Program-made: the position numbers and the translations under genes
Assembly: GCA_942490775.1 (NCBI GenBank)
Contig: CALNYL010000004.1
Location: 1 to 28,704 of the forward strand
Source: UBA6489 sp942490775
GTDB lineage: Bacteria > Patescibacteriota > Gracilibacteria > BD1-5 > UBA6164
Length of the DNA: 28,704 nt
Direction: 5' to 3'
Part shown: positions 9,831 to 20,093 of the stretch, in pieces
How positions within the stretch are numbered: position 1 is the stretch's first letter
Layout: each line of letters opens with the position of its first letter
Notes under the pieces: model-generated
Databases searched by the model: none
What the model was told of the DNA's origin: nothing
What the model saw: the letters and a program-made list of their open reading frames with translations, nothing else

Positions 9831-11318
9831 ATGAAAAAATACTTCATACAAACATTTGGATGCCAAATGAATATCGCAGACTCAGAAAAACTAAATATGA
9901 TATTACTACAAGCATGACTTATAAAAGCCAAAGAAACAGAAGCAGCAGATATTGTTATTTTCAACACCTGTAGTGTAAGACAAAAATGAGAAGACAGAGT
10001 CTTCTGATATATAGAAAAAATATTTAAAAACACAAAAAAAACTAAAACTCAGAAACCAATCATATGAATTACATGATGTATGGTAAAAAAAACCTGAGTA
10101 AATAAAAAATATCTAGAAAAAGAATCAAAAAGAAACAGAGCAAAAACAATAGAACTCCTAGAAAACTCAAAACAAATATTTAACAACGATGATAAACTAT
10201 TTCCAAGAACCGATAAAATAGACTTCGTATTCAGAATAGAAGAAATAAAATACCTATCACTCATACTAAGTCATATATTTTCAGAACACATATGACAAGA
10301 CCACAAATTTGATGACTACCTAAAAATAAAACAGTTAAGAGAAAACAAAGCAATTTGAACAACAATAATCCAAACATGATGTAATAACTATTGTACATAC
10401 TGTATAGTACCTTATACAAGATGAAAAGAAAAAAGTAGAAACATATCAGAAATAGTAAAAGAAGTAACAGAAACAGTAGAATCATGAGCCAAAGAAATAA
10501 TATTAGTAGGACAAAATGTAAATAGTTATTGAAAAAATACATTAATGACCTGATGAAATCATATATCCCCTTTTTTACTAAAAGAAGAAGAAAACCAAGA
10601 AATATCACCTTTCAGAGAACTACTAAATGAACTAGATAAAATAAAATGACTAAATAGGCTTAGATTCACTTCAAGCAATCCCCACGATATGACAAAAGAC
10701 ATACTAGACTCACACTTTGACCTAAAAAGCACATGTAACTACCTACACTTTGCCCTGCAATCTGGAAACGAAGAAATTCTAAAAAAAATGAATAGAAAAC
10801 ACAAATATAAAGACTTTAAAGATATGGTCTTTTATCTAAGAAACAAAGATCCACTATTTTCAGTATCTACAGATATAATAGTATGATTTAGCTGAGAAAC
10901 AGAAAAAATGTTTGAAGATACAATAAAAGCATTTAAAGAATGTGAATTTGACTTTGCATACAATGCAAGATATTCAATAAGAAAATGAACAATAGCATCT
11001 AAATTATATCCAGACGATATTAGTGATGAGATAAAAGCCGAAAGATGGCATATATTAAATGATTTACTACTTGATAATATAAAAAAAAGAAATAAATTAA
11101 TGCTTGATAAAACAGAAGATGTTTTAATTTATTGAAAAAAGGACTCAAACTTTTTTGGTAGAACTAGAAACTTTAAAGAAATATTTTTCAAGTGACCAGA
11201 AAATATAAAAATATGAGATATAGTAAAAGTGAAACTTTTAAGTTTAGATAGGTATGTTATAAAATGAGAAATAGAAAAATGTAGCTTCCTTCCTTTCGTA
11301 TGAAAGGAAGGAATTTAG
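9831..11318 (+). CDS. miaB: tRNA-2-methylthio-N6-adenosine methylthiotransferase
   Basis: MiaB is a radical-SAM enzyme with two [4Fe-4S] clusters that converts i6A37 to ms2i6A37 in tRNAs reading UNN codons. The intact 495-residue frame has the UPF0004 cysteines C11 (QTFGCQMN), C47 (FNTCSVR) and C83 (GITGCMV), then the radical-SAM motif CNNYCTYC (C184, C188, C191). Further motifs are LVGQNVNSYG, FTSSNPHDM, HFALQSGNEEILKKMNR and STDIIVGFSGET. The C-terminal TRAM region is short. The last codons are encoded by a perfect 12-bp palindrome (11286-11313), so the tail FLPFVGKEGI may be an added, non-native end. The tail of the gene converges on der. The leader is A-rich without a Shine-Dalgarno motif. 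Confidence 0.95.
11286..11313. repeat. dispersed palindrome, copy B, inside the miaB 3' end
   Basis: A perfect 12-bp stem TTCCTTCCTTTC / GAAAGGAAGGAA with loop GTAT, flanked by GTAGC and by T. It is translated as the last residues of MiaB and reaches to 5 bp before the stop. There is no T run after it. It matches the layout of the palindromes at 7910, 15473 and 20467. Confidence 0.6.
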
Positions 11319-11345
11319 GATGGATTATATTTAAAATTCTCTATA

Positions 11346-11365
11346 CAGATTTAATAAAAAAATCT
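11346..11365 (+). terminator. weak hairpin after miaB
   Basis: AGATTT and AAATCT are separated by an A/T-rich loop about 30 bp after the miaB stop, in the 159-bp space between the convergent miaB and der ends. It may end the mraY-miaB transcript. The stem is short and AT-only and no strong T run follows, so support is weak. Nothing else was recognised in this gap. Confidence 0.25.
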
Positions 11366-11477
11366 TATATTCATCAAATTTTCTCTATGAAAAAAGCTAC
11401 AGCATATGCAAATAATGTACTCTCCTATTTTTTCTAATAATATACCTAATATTCTTTTACAAAAAATAACTCTCTCT

Positions 11478-12852
11478 CTACTTTCTTACATCACTATATT
11501 TTCCTCTCCCCTTATATTCTATAGTAATAGGAGTTCAGCTAAATCAAAAATTAGATCTTATCTTATTTTCCAAATATCTTTTATAAGAAAAATGAAAGTG
11601 ATTTGGATTATTTACCGAAATTAAAAACTTAGGAGGATTCGTATCGACCTGTGAACCATAATATATTTTAGGACTATGAGACTTCTTATTTCAAGTAGGC
11701 GGATGTTTGTATATAACCTGCTCTAAAAATTCATTAAATATTCAAGTTTTCACTCTCTCTTTTTTCTTTCACCATCTATTTGGAGAGCCATCTTAATTAT
11801 TTCGTCTGTTCTCTTTTTATTTAAAGCAGAAGTGAAAATAACAGGAACCCAAGGTAGAAATTCTATTTTCTCTTTTAAATAGTTTATATACCTAGCCATC
11901 ATAGTTTCTTTATCTACTCAAGGCTTTGCTAAAACCTTATCCCATTTATTTACTACAATTATTAATCACTTTTTTCTTCTAAAACCGTTGAAACTATACT
12001 TAAATCTTGCTGTACTATTCACTCAAATCAATCTATTACTACAGTTATTATATCAGCCCTTTTTAAAGCCCTTTGAGTTCTCATAACTGACCAGTTTTCT
12101 ATATTTTTTGTTCAAACTCTTGATAATCTTCTGATACCTGCTGTATCTATTAGTATAAAGTCCTTATCATCATATACAAATTTTGTATCTATACTATCTC
12201 TAGTAGTATGAGGCATATCCTTAACCATAACCCTATCTTTTCAAACAATAGCATTCATCATACTGGATTTTCAAACATTTGGTCTTCAAACAATTGCTAA
12301 TTTTATAACAGATTCATCTAACTCTTCTATTTTATAGTTTAATCATTTTCCTTTTAAGTATTTTGCTATATATTTTCTTATGTCTTGAATTCATAGGTTG
12401 TGTGATACAGATACTTGGAAAAAATCTAGCTCTCATTTTCAAGCAAGTCAGTAAGCTTCCATAATCATATTTTCATTATCTGCTTTATTTGCAACTACTA
12501 TGTAGTTTTTATAGTTTTTCTTTTTTAGAATTTTTAAAATTTGTTCATCTAAATCAGTAAATCTATCATATTCTATAATCCAGACTAGTAAATCTGATTC
12601 GTCTATTGCTTTTTTGGTTCTTTCTATTATATCATCTGCGATAATATCTTCTTTACTTCAAAAGTCTAGTCCTCCTGAATCTGCTACGATATAGGTTAAA
12701 TCTGCTTCTGAATCGGTATATTCAAATTCACTTATATCTCTAGTAGTTCATGGTTTGTCTGCTACTATTGCGATTTTATGTCATACGAACATATTAAAAA
12801 AGCTTGATTTTCAAACATTTGGTCTTCCTATTATTGTTATTTTTGCTAACAC
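11478..12852 (-). CDS. der: ribosome biogenesis GTPase Der, frameshifted
   Basis: Der (EngA) is a two-domain GTPase needed for 50S ribosomal subunit maturation. Both G domains are visible: IIGRPNVGKSSFFN, DKPGTTRD and VANKAD in the first; AIVGRPNVGKSSMMN, TAGIRR, VVNKWD and FTSALN in the second. A C-terminal KH-like domain follows (EQVIYKHPPTGNKK, PPKFLISVNNPNHF, TPITIEYKGRGKY). GTG at 12852 puts the first G1 motif near the N-terminus as in other Der proteins; the frame stays open further upstream. Two frameshifts occur, near 11972 in an A run (EEKK/GLIIVVNKWD) and near 11755 in a GA-repeat (ERKKR/VKTGIFNEF). Because der is normally essential, consensus error is a likely explanation. The tail converges on miaB. 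Confidence 0.9.
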
Positions 12853-12903
12853 TTTATTTGTAGTTATTTGATATAATATTTGTTCTAAAAATGAATTATT
12901 CAA

Positions 12904-12917
12904 AGGGCTAAAGCCCT
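12904..12917. other. GC-rich hairpin between recQ and der
   Basis: AGGGCT-AA-AGCCCT lies in the 128-bp gap between the recQ stop (12981) and the der start (12852), both on the minus strand. On that strand the stem is followed by TTTGAATAATTC rather than a clean T run, so it could be a weak terminator or attenuator. It ends with GAAT like the dispersed palindromes but has a different stem. Confidence 0.4.
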
Positions 12918-12980
12918 CTGTTGACAAGCTGACCTTATTTTAAAAATCTAATTTTATATTTTAGGATAGCTTTATTTTAG

Positions 12981-15900
12981 TTAGTCAAGTATATTGAGTT
13001 TATTTTTTATGCAAGTTTTTTGAGTAAATTCATTTATAGGAGTATTAAAATAGTATCTAGTTAGTTTTGTATATTCATCTTTTCAGTCTCTACTTAATAC
13101 TTCAACTATTTTTTGAAGAGCTAATAGTTTATTTATTTTTACTGTTTTAAATTCTTCTAGTTTTTCTATTAATTCTTTTTTTAATTCTTCAGTATTAACT
13201 TTTTTCTTAAAATCTTCTGGATTTTTATAGACTTTTTCGTTGAAATATACACTATATCTTGTTAGAAATACTAATAGTCAGTTTCTTATTTTTATAAGAC
13301 CTAGTGAGTCTAAAAAGAATAAAACTGTTTTTAATTCACTTATGGTAAAATCACTTTTATAAGTATTTTGTATGTATAGTAGTAAATCATCTAAATTTAA
13401 TACTATTTTTTTTTCATATGATTCTTCGTTTGGAAATATTTTTTCTATTATTATTTTTCATATTTTAAAGCTTTTTTCAAAATGTTTTATCAAGTAAGTT
13501 TTATCTCTCACTATAACTTTTCACTGCTTTTCTGATATAATTTCTGAAAAGATAGTAATTTTTAATTTTTTCATAAAAACTGCATTTTTCATTACTTTCC
13601 TTAAAATTTTCTATTTTTCAAACTCTTTTACGGTATATATTAAAAATATTTTTTCTAAAGCTCTCATCTTTTAGTACATTTCAAGCCTCAATTGATATGT
13701 CTGCTTCTTTGTTATTTTTAGATTTGGATAATATCTTTAATGATTCAATTTTTTTAACTATTTTTCTTACATTTACTTTTTTAAAATCAAATTTTTCTCA
13801 TAAACTTTCACTAAAATTCTCCTCCAGATTATTTAAGTCTAAGGCTTTTTTCTGTTCCACAATTTTATATATAACTTCTTTTGCTATTTTTTTTTCTTCT
13901 TCATCTAGATATCAATCTTTTTCAATTAGTTTATAGGAATCCAGTAATATCTTTTTTTCAATTTTATTGAATAAAACACCTGTACGATCGTATTTTCTGC
14001 TAAGAATATTTATTCAACCAATTTTTTGTTGTTCTAAAAAATTAAGTAGATTTTTCACACTTGTTGTCCAGTTTTTTTTATCCGTTTTAATCCAGCTTTT
14101 AGAAGCTATCTGTCTTGGGGTTAATATATATTTTTTTTTGTTATCAGATAAGTACATATTTTTTAAAAAGTTCAGCATATGAAAATATTTTAGTCAATCA
14201 AAATTTAGTTGTTTAACTCTTTTATCAACTTCTTTTTTATTGTAAAATATTATATTTCTAGAAATCTTTCAATCTCTTCATGCTCTTCCTATTTCTTGAG
14301 TATAGTCTTCAATATTTGAAGGTAAATCATAGTGGATAACATATCTTACATCTGCCTTATCTATTCACATACCAAATGCTTTTGTTGCAATTATTAGATT
14401 AATCTCACCTTTTATAAAATCGTCCTGTATTTTTTTCTTTTCATTCCTAAATATTCAAGCATGAAAAAACCTAGATTTTATTCATTCGCTGTTTAAATGC
14501 TTTTCTATTTCTTCGGCTGTATCTCTTTTTTGAGTAAATATTATACTTGGATTTTCCTCTATATTTATTTCCTCTATCTTTTCAAAAGAATATCAATTTT
14601 ATCACTTTCATTAGTTATATTTATTACACTTCATTTTATATTTTCTTTTAACAATTCTTTGGCTTTTATTAATTTTATATCTCTTTCTTTAAAATAATCC
14701 TTTATTCATTTTTCTACATCAACAGTGGCTGTAGCAGTTAATAATGTTAGATTTATCTTATTGTTTAAATTTCTACTTTGAATATCATTTAGAAAATGTT
14801 TTATAAAAAAATAATCTGGTCTAAACTCTTGTCCCCAAAGTATCAAAGTATGAGCTTCATCAACTACAATCCTTGAAATATATCTATTTTGCAAAAGTTC
14901 TAATATTTTTTCATTTCTCAATGATTCAGGAGTTATAAATAAAATCTTAGTCTCTCATGATTTTACTTTGTTGTGTATCATATCTTTTTCAATTGCATTT
15001 TGATCTCATGATAAATAATTAACTTCATTAAAGTTTTTATTTCTTAGTCAGTCTATTTGGTCTTTTATAAGGGCTTTTAATGGTGTGATTATCAGTGTAA
15101 GATGTCATAACTTCTTTCACACTAGCCATGCAGGAAGTTGATAAATAAGGGATTTTCAACCTCAGGTTGAAAGAATAGTCAAAAAATCATTATTTTCTAA
15201 ACTATTACTAACTCATTTTATCTGAGTTTCTCATCTAAAACTTTCAAATCATGAGAATTCTTTCAAATAAAATTTTATATTATCATTTAGCTTTTTAGAT
15301 ATATTTGAGTAAAAATTATTTAGTAATCCTCTCAACTCATCCTTGAGTTTTATGTTACTGTTTAGTATGAAGTCTGGTAATAGAGCAGTATTTTTATAAA
15401 TAAATATGACTAAGTATGCTAATGCTAGTTTATTTGTGGAGTTTTTACTAAAATAACCCATCTCTGAATCTATTCCCTTAGATAAGGGAAGAGGGCTTCA
15501 AGATTTTGAATATTTTTCCTCTATTAGATATTTTTCTAATAGTTTGATATTTTCAGAAGAGTTTATTTGCTTTTGATCTAATAAATCTGAGATATTTTCA
15601 ATTATTTCAGTTTTATCAAGGATTTTTAGTTTTTCTCAAGTAAGCTTGTTATAAAAAATAAAAAAATCGTTGTATTTTTCGCATTTTATAAGTAATGAAT
15701 AAAGTATATTTTTTATTTCAAAAGGAAAGTTATGAAATTTTATAAGGTTTTTTTCTAATACTTTAAAAGTGGAATGTGCATCTTCTAGTGGTGTGTTGTT
15801 TATGGATTTTTTTAGATTGTGGTGTGTTTTATTCAGAGATATTAAGCTGTCTATTAGCAGGGTGTCTATGTTGTTAGTGTGATGATTTTCTAGTGATGGG

Positions 15901-16109
15901 AGTTTTGGTCAGTCGTATCAATAAAAATTATGGCATATTTTGTAATCGCTTTTATTTAGTATGTTTGTTAGTTCGTTTTTTCAGACTTTTTTTTCTAAGA
16001 GGTGCTTGTATTGTAAATTTTTTCAATCAAAAAATATGTCATGGTATATGTTTATTCCGTGATTATAACTTTTTTCGTTTCAGTATAGGTCAAAGGAGGT
16101 TATCAGCAT
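12981..16109 (-). CDS. recQ: RecQ-type helicase with N-terminal exonuclease-like domain, frameshifted
   Basis: This is a superfamily-2 3'-5' DNA helicase for recombination and repair. Helicase motifs in order are I LSTGGGKSLIYQLPA (about residue 315), Ia TPLKALIKDQ, II VVDEAH, III LLTATAT, IV SIIFTQKRDTAE, V ATKAFGMGIDKADVRY and VI YTQEIGRAGRDG. Winged-helix and charged C-terminal regions follow. The first 150 residues look like a DEDD exonuclease: MLITSFDLYGN as motif I, ICHNFYGYDGPKLPS (HN...D.P.L), NIDTLLIDSLI and NNTPLEDAHSTFKVL (EDA). Motif I lacks the usual second acidic residue (DLY, not DxE), so nuclease activity is doubtful. Frameshifts occur near 14587 and 13586. A palindrome at 15473 is translated in frame as part of SPLPLSKG. 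A good promoter lies at 16141-16170, just upstream of the ATG. Confidence 0.85.
15473..15490. repeat. dispersed palindrome, copy C, inside recQ
   Basis: A perfect 8-bp stem TTCCCTTA / TAAGGGAA with a 2-base loop. On the minus strand it is preceded by GAAGCCCTC, like copy A. It is read in frame within recQ as LPLSKG, in the linker between the exonuclease-like and helicase domains. Confidence 0.55.
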
Positions 16110-16140
16110 AATATTGAATTACTTCTTTAGTGTCTGCTGA

Positions 16141-16170
16141 ATTATATCATATGTTTGTGGGGGAAGTCAA
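16141..16170 (-). promoter_or_regulatory. sigma70-type promoter for recQ
   Basis: On the minus strand TTGACT (16165-16170) and TATAAT (16141-16146) are 18 bp apart, which predicts a transcript start near 16134, about 25 nt before the recQ ATG at 16109. The short leader supports the chosen start. Confidence 0.6.
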
Positions 16171-16222
16171 GGGAAATAGGAATGGAAAATCTGACTCAGT
16201 GTATATATTATTTTATTTTTTT

Positions 16223-16390
16223 TTATTTTTTTAGAAGTTTATTAAAATAAGCTCTCGCATATTCTTCTCCTAAAAGATCTATTAAAATTTCTTTATATTC
16301 ATCAACATTTTTTTCTGTAATCAATTGTAAAGCTTCAGTTATGGCTTGTCTTTTATATTTATTTTCATCATCAGGATATTCTTGTCCCAT
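16223..16390 (-). CDS. small hypothetical protein (55 aa)
   Basis: The intact frame MGQEYPDDENKYKRQ... ends YFNKLLKK. It is acidic and helical, has no TGA codons and no recognised domain. It is preceded by a near-consensus promoter (16441-16469), which supports it as a real gene. The next minus-strand gene, recQ, has its own promoter. Confidence 0.65.
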   Translation of the reverse strand: MGQEYPDDENKYKRQAITEALQLITEKNVDEYKEILIDLLGEEYARAYFNKLLKK

Positions 16391-16440
16391 AATTTAAAAT
16401 TTTTAAAAAAAATAAATTTTCTAAAGTAGAAAACATTTTT

Positions 16441-16469
16441 ATTATAAGGCTTTTTTATTAAATTGTCAA
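16441..16469 (-). promoter_or_regulatory. sigma70-type promoter for the 55-aa gene
   Basis: On the minus strand TTGACA (16464-16469) and TATAAT (16441-16446) are separated by 17 bp, a perfect consensus at ideal spacing, about 50 bp before the ATG at 16390. It is divergent from the plus-strand promoter just to its right. Confidence 0.7.
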
Positions 16470-16475
16470 ATAAGA

Positions 16476-16503
16476 TTGACAAAAATATTTTTTTAAAGAT
16501 AAT
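16476..16503 (+). promoter_or_regulatory. promoter for the IS-interrupted gene
   Basis: TTGACA (16476-16481) and GATAAT (16498-16503) are 16 bp apart, about 36 bp before the ATG at 16540. Its -35 box almost abuts that of the divergent promoter at 16464. Confidence 0.55.
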
Positions 16504-16539
16504 TTATTTGTTTTTAGTTTTTAAGTACATAAGAATAAT

Positions 16540-16652
16540 ATGAATCATTTAACTATAGAAGATCTTGCTTTAAATTTAGCCACAGAAAAAGAAAAACAAG
16601 GGCAAATATCAATAAAAATGTCTGAATTAAGAAATAAACTTACTGAAATAGA
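16540..16652 (+). pseudogene. 5' part of a small gene interrupted by ISL3-like copy 2
   Basis: The sequence MNHLTIEDLALNLATEKEKQ... runs into the element at TEI. Removing the element and one GAAATAGA copy joins it in frame to ERLGGSISTLVKDIIDLGFTVEL at 18181. This strongly supports insertion into a live gene. The encoded protein is helical and charged with no recognised family. It has its own promoter at 16476. Confidence 0.75.
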
Positions 16653-16749
16653 GGTAATTACATAAAAACAGTGGATTAAAAATAACTGTACACTAAAGCA
16701 AAAATCAATATACTATCATGAATTATATTATTTTTTAAATTTAGAAGGT

Positions 16750-17109
16750 ATGCAAATAGAGGATGTACTAGAATCATTTATGCCAAACCAATTTCCACTA
16801 GATAAATTTGATTTTGTAAAAATAGAGAAAAACAAGAATGAAAAATGATGAGAAATAGCTCAATTAATGTATCCAGAAAGCCTTTCTTACTATTTTGATG
16901 AAGCAGTAAATATACCTGAGTGATATGAAAAATCAGAGTTACTATCTAAAGGATTTACTGAATATAAAAGCACTTTTGACCTACCACTAAGAAATAAAAT
17001 CTTTAAAATAAAGACAAGAATGAGAAAATGGCTAGTTAAAGCTACAGGTAAAGTAATTTCAAATGAACTAGAAATTATTGAAAAGTGAACAAAAATACCA
17101 AAGAATTAG
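16750..17109 (+). pseudogene. ISL3-like element orfA, copy 2, frameshifted
   Basis: Same product as orfA of copy 1 (MQIEDVLESF...) up to EKGTK. Then five A instead of six shift the frame and it ends IPKN at TAG 17107-17109, just before the slippery heptamer. As written, it cannot slip into orfB in the correct phase. Confidence 0.75.
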
Positions 17110-17116
17110 CTTTTTT

Positions 17117-18132
17117 TTTAAACTCAACAACGACAAATGTCTAATAAATAACAAACATCTATCAAATATAACTTGAGTTGATGAAAAAGTTATAGCTAAT
17201 CAATATAGAAATATACTATCAGACTACTGAAAAGATAAGCAAAATTGATGAAAAAAATATAAATGAATTTATAAAAAATGATATCACGATCCTGATAAAT
17301 TAGGCGAAAAATTAAATATGGATGAAAAACATATAAATAATGAGTATTCTACAATATTATCAAATCCAGATAAAAAACTTAAAAACAAAATATGCTCTAT
17401 ATTACCCTGAATTTGAGCAGAAAAAAATATAAGAAAGTTGAAAAAGTTTTTCAATAAAAAACAAAGAGACCAAATAAAAGAAATATGTGTAGATATGGCA
17501 AATTGAATGATAAAAGTGGCTAAAGATGTTTTTAAAAAGGCAATAATAGTAATAGATAGATATCATGTTAGAAATCTAGTAAATGAAATGGTGTGAACAG
17601 TTAAAATAAGGATAAAATTTAAACTTTCTAGAGAAGAAAGTAAGAGAAAAAAATTAGCTAAACAAAATAAAAGAAAATTTAAAGTAAAAAGATATAAAAA
17701 TTGAGAAACTAAGCTAGAAATGATAACCAGAAGCCATTATCAAATAAGGAAAAATAGAAAAACTGGACACCAAAAGAAGTTAAAAGATGGAATATAATGA
17801 GGAAAATATCTGTATTTAAAGCTTTAATTGCAATTTATGAGCAATCTATGAGTTTGTATGATATTTATGAAAAAAGAATAGATAAAGAAGAGGCTACAAA
17901 ATTAATGATAGAGTGGGTGAAAACTAATAGAAGGTATTCTAGAATACCCGAAATGTTACATTTAGCTGATAGTATAGAAAGAAAGCTAGATTATATCACT
18001 AATTATTTTGTTAGTAGACATAATAATTGATACTGAGAGTGATTGAATTCTAGAATATGAAAGATTGTAAGAGATAGCAGAGGTTTTATAAATAATGATT
18101 ATATGATTTTTAGAATAATTACTGCTTTGTAA
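17117..18132 (+). pseudogene. ISL3-like transposase orfB, copy 2, frameshifted
   Basis: The catalytic part begins at the heptamer TTTAAAC (17117-17123). The stretch broken in copy 1 (NPDKKLKNKICSILPG) is intact here. A deletion of one A near 17758 (GAAAAACTGG versus GAAAAAACTGG in copy 1) shifts the frame between HYQIRKNR and NWTPKEVKR. The Asp motifs lie before and the GEGLNSRI Glu motif after the break. Combining the two copies gives one uninterrupted catalytic frame. Confidence 0.82.
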
Positions 18133-18172
18133 TTTAGCTTTTTCTTATGTCCACTGTTTTTATGTAATTACC

Positions 18173-18522
18173 GAAATAGAAAGACTTTGAGGCTCTATTA
18201 GTACTCTAGTAAAAGACATAATAGATTTATGATTTACTGTAGAGTTAGATGATATTAATGACTTTAAAGTATAAAAAACAATAGATGATTTTATAAAAAT
18301 TTATAGTAATAATATAGAATCTCAAGAAAATTTATTAGAAAATCCAAAGCTTAAATGAATATTTGAATGATTATGAGAAAAGTTATTAGGGAACTTATTA
18401 GAAGACATAATAAAGGAAATGATGCAATTATTAGTATAAGTAGAATTATTTTAGAAAACAAAGAGTATTTTGGACTAGAATCAAATATGTCATATTCAAA
18501 GTTTTTATTAAAAGTTAGTTAA
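18173..18522 (+). pseudogene. 3' part of the IS-interrupted gene
   Basis: After the element and its second target copy, the frame continues ERLGGSISTLVKDIIDLG...DDINDFKV to TAA at 18272-18274. The same frame stays open beyond that stop (KTIDDFIKIYSNNIES...GIFEGLGEK) to 18439. An overlapping frame from ATG 18373 encodes MRKVIRELIRRHNKGNDAII...FLLKVS, ending 18522. These may be one gene with a nonsense codon and a frameshift, or two short genes. No family was recognised; the composition is helical. Confidence 0.5.
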
Positions 18523-18526
18523 TTTT

Positions 18527-18660
18527 TTATTTTTTTGCATTCCTTCCCATCTCCTCCCCACAAATCTCTTCCACTAACTCTTTTAACTCCAAAATTTTCC
18601 CTTCCAAAAACTTCAACTGCTCTTTTTTTAATTTTATAGTTTTTGTTAAACCTAGTAACA
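18527..18660 (-). pseudogene. remnant of HEPN-domain protein C-terminus, copy 1
   Basis: The minus strand reads KEQLKFLEGKILELKEL and VEEICGEEM before a TAA at 18527. It matches, at about 85 percent nucleotide identity over about 110 bp by eye, the second remnant at 20094-20252. The upstream part (RFNKNYKIK) is in another frame. It lacks any N-terminal part. HEPN proteins are often RNA-binding toxins or nucleotidyltransferase partners; here only the C-terminal helix remains, so no activity is expected. Confidence 0.5.
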
Positions 18661-18740
18661 GTAAGTATATTTAATACATTTAAACCATAAATATCTAATT
18701 AATATCTCTAAATAGACTTATCTAAGTCATTCACATAAAT

Positions 18741-18769
18741 TTGAATAAAATAAAATATTATGTTATAAT
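18741..18769 (+). promoter_or_regulatory. promoter for the 424-aa orphan gene
   Basis: TTGAAT (18741-18746) and TATAAT (18764-18769) are 17 bp apart, 37 bp before the ATG at 18806. Confidence 0.6.
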
Positions 18770-18805
18770 ATATATAAATAAGTAAATTAGTAGCAAAAAA
18801 TAAAT

Positions 18806-20080
18806 ATGATAGCAGAAACTCAAGCAGTGTTTAATCCAGATAATAGCGGTCTTCAAAATACGATATTATTTTCCCCTAATACAAATGAAGCTGTAAATTT
18901 AAGACTCCCAAAAGTAGGAAATCAAACTTCTTCAGACGATTTAAATTGCTTGGAATCAATATTATCAAGATTTACTTTGAAAAATGAAGAACAAGAATGG
19001 TTAAGGAATGGATGAATTGATTTGATATTAAAACATACAGATTTAGTGGATTTATGTTTAGGATATCATATCTCTTTTTCTGAATTAATTACCGAAATAA
19101 AAGAAGAAGAAAATGTAGAAAAATTAACTACTTTTTATTGAGAAGAAAATTCTAGAGATTTAGTAAAAAAATTTAAAACAGATCAAGATATAGAATATCT
19201 TATGAAAATTTGGTGAGTTTTAGGAGATTATCAATATGCCTTTGCCACATGGATAGTTCGTCAAGAACCAATAAATACATACCAACTAGAAAATATATTC
19301 TTAGTCTTTAGTTTTTTTTATAATAGACAAATTAAAAGCTTTAATAATATAACAAAAGCCTTTAGAATAGTTTTTAACTTATCTCAAGATTCTAATGAAA
19401 TAGTAACTATACAAGAAAACTTCCATTGAGAAGAAATCAACAGTGAAGAAGACTTTAAGAGTACAATTTTTAGATATTTAAAAAGATGAAATGAAGAAGA
19501 AATTAACCAGTATCTCGAAAGGAAAAATATTTCTGGTGTAAAGATAAATAATGACCCAGATTTATTTATAAGTGAAATTTTAAAATGAAATGATAATGAT
19601 AAAAAAAAGAATCTATGAGAAAAATTAGAAAAAATAGTTAACAGAATTACAGAATGATTACTTGCATCAGAAACTTCATCAACACAAAATGATCAAAGTT
19701 GACATGCTACTTGAAACACAACAAATCTTTTTAAAAAAATATCAAATAAATTAAAAAATCATAATGAACCTCCTCTAGAATTTTTTAATAGGATTGCTAT
19801 TTTTAACTGGAAACAAATTATAGATCCTAGTTGAACTTTTGTAGTCAGTAAGTCTAAAAATAAGAGATTTAATGCCTTTTTTGAAGCTTGTGATGATAAA
19901 AATAGATATTTTTTTGAATCTTTAAAATATGGGAAAAAAATATTGCAAAGATATGAAAAAGTTATTTCATGATGAAATAAAGATATAAATATAAAAGTTT
20001 TAATAGATTTATATGATAACCTTTTAAAACAAGAAGAGAAAAAATTTATTAAAACTATTCAAGCAATCAATAAAAATTAA
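18806..20080 (+). CDS. orphan hypothetical protein (424 aa)
   Basis: An intact frame with TGA as Gly at about fifteen positions. The N-terminal 40 residues are polar (MIAETQAVFNPDNSGLQNTI). The rest is helical, acidic and lysine-rich, without signal peptide or membrane segment. The middle has a low-complexity Ser/Thr/Asn linker (about 285-310, SETSSTQNDQSGHATGNTTN) followed by a lysine-rich C-terminal domain (EFFNRIAIFNWKQII...NAFFEACDDKNRYFFES). No known domain was recognised. It has its own promoter and stands between two decayed HEPN copies, so it may have arrived with, or survived inside, a degraded module. It could be a CPR-specific family. Confidence 0.7.
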
Positions 20081-20093
20081 CTGTAGAGTCTGT

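Larger units (their letters stand above)
16653..18172 (+). mobile_element. ISL3-like insertion sequence, copy 2
   Basis: This 1520-bp element has the same 23-bp inverted repeats as copy 1 and is bracketed by the 8-bp duplication GAAATAGA (16645-16652 and 18173-18180). It is inserted inside a small gene. Compared with copy 1 it lacks one A in orfA (near 17092) and one A in orfB (near 17758), and has one A more near 17373 where copy 1 is broken. No substitutions were found in the stretches compared. The three length differences account exactly for 1521 versus 1520 bp. Confidence 0.92.

Noticed and set aside
10049..10608. Minus-strand hydrophobic ORFs
   Set aside because: They are antisense to miaB, which is intact and carries all family motifs; hydrophobic antisense frames are expected opposite AT-rich coding DNA.
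11387..11640. Short plus-strand ORF starting MKKATAYANN, considered as a tmRNA tag or small gene
   Set aside because: Most of the interval is the C-terminal KH-like domain of Der on the minus strand (YGSQVDTNPPKF), and no tRNA-like fold or conserved tag was found.
17117..17185. Possible stem downstream of the slippery heptamer (AACTCAA with TTGAGTT)
   Set aside because: One arm overlaps the heptamer itself and the loop is long, so it is not a credible frameshift stimulator without folding analysis.
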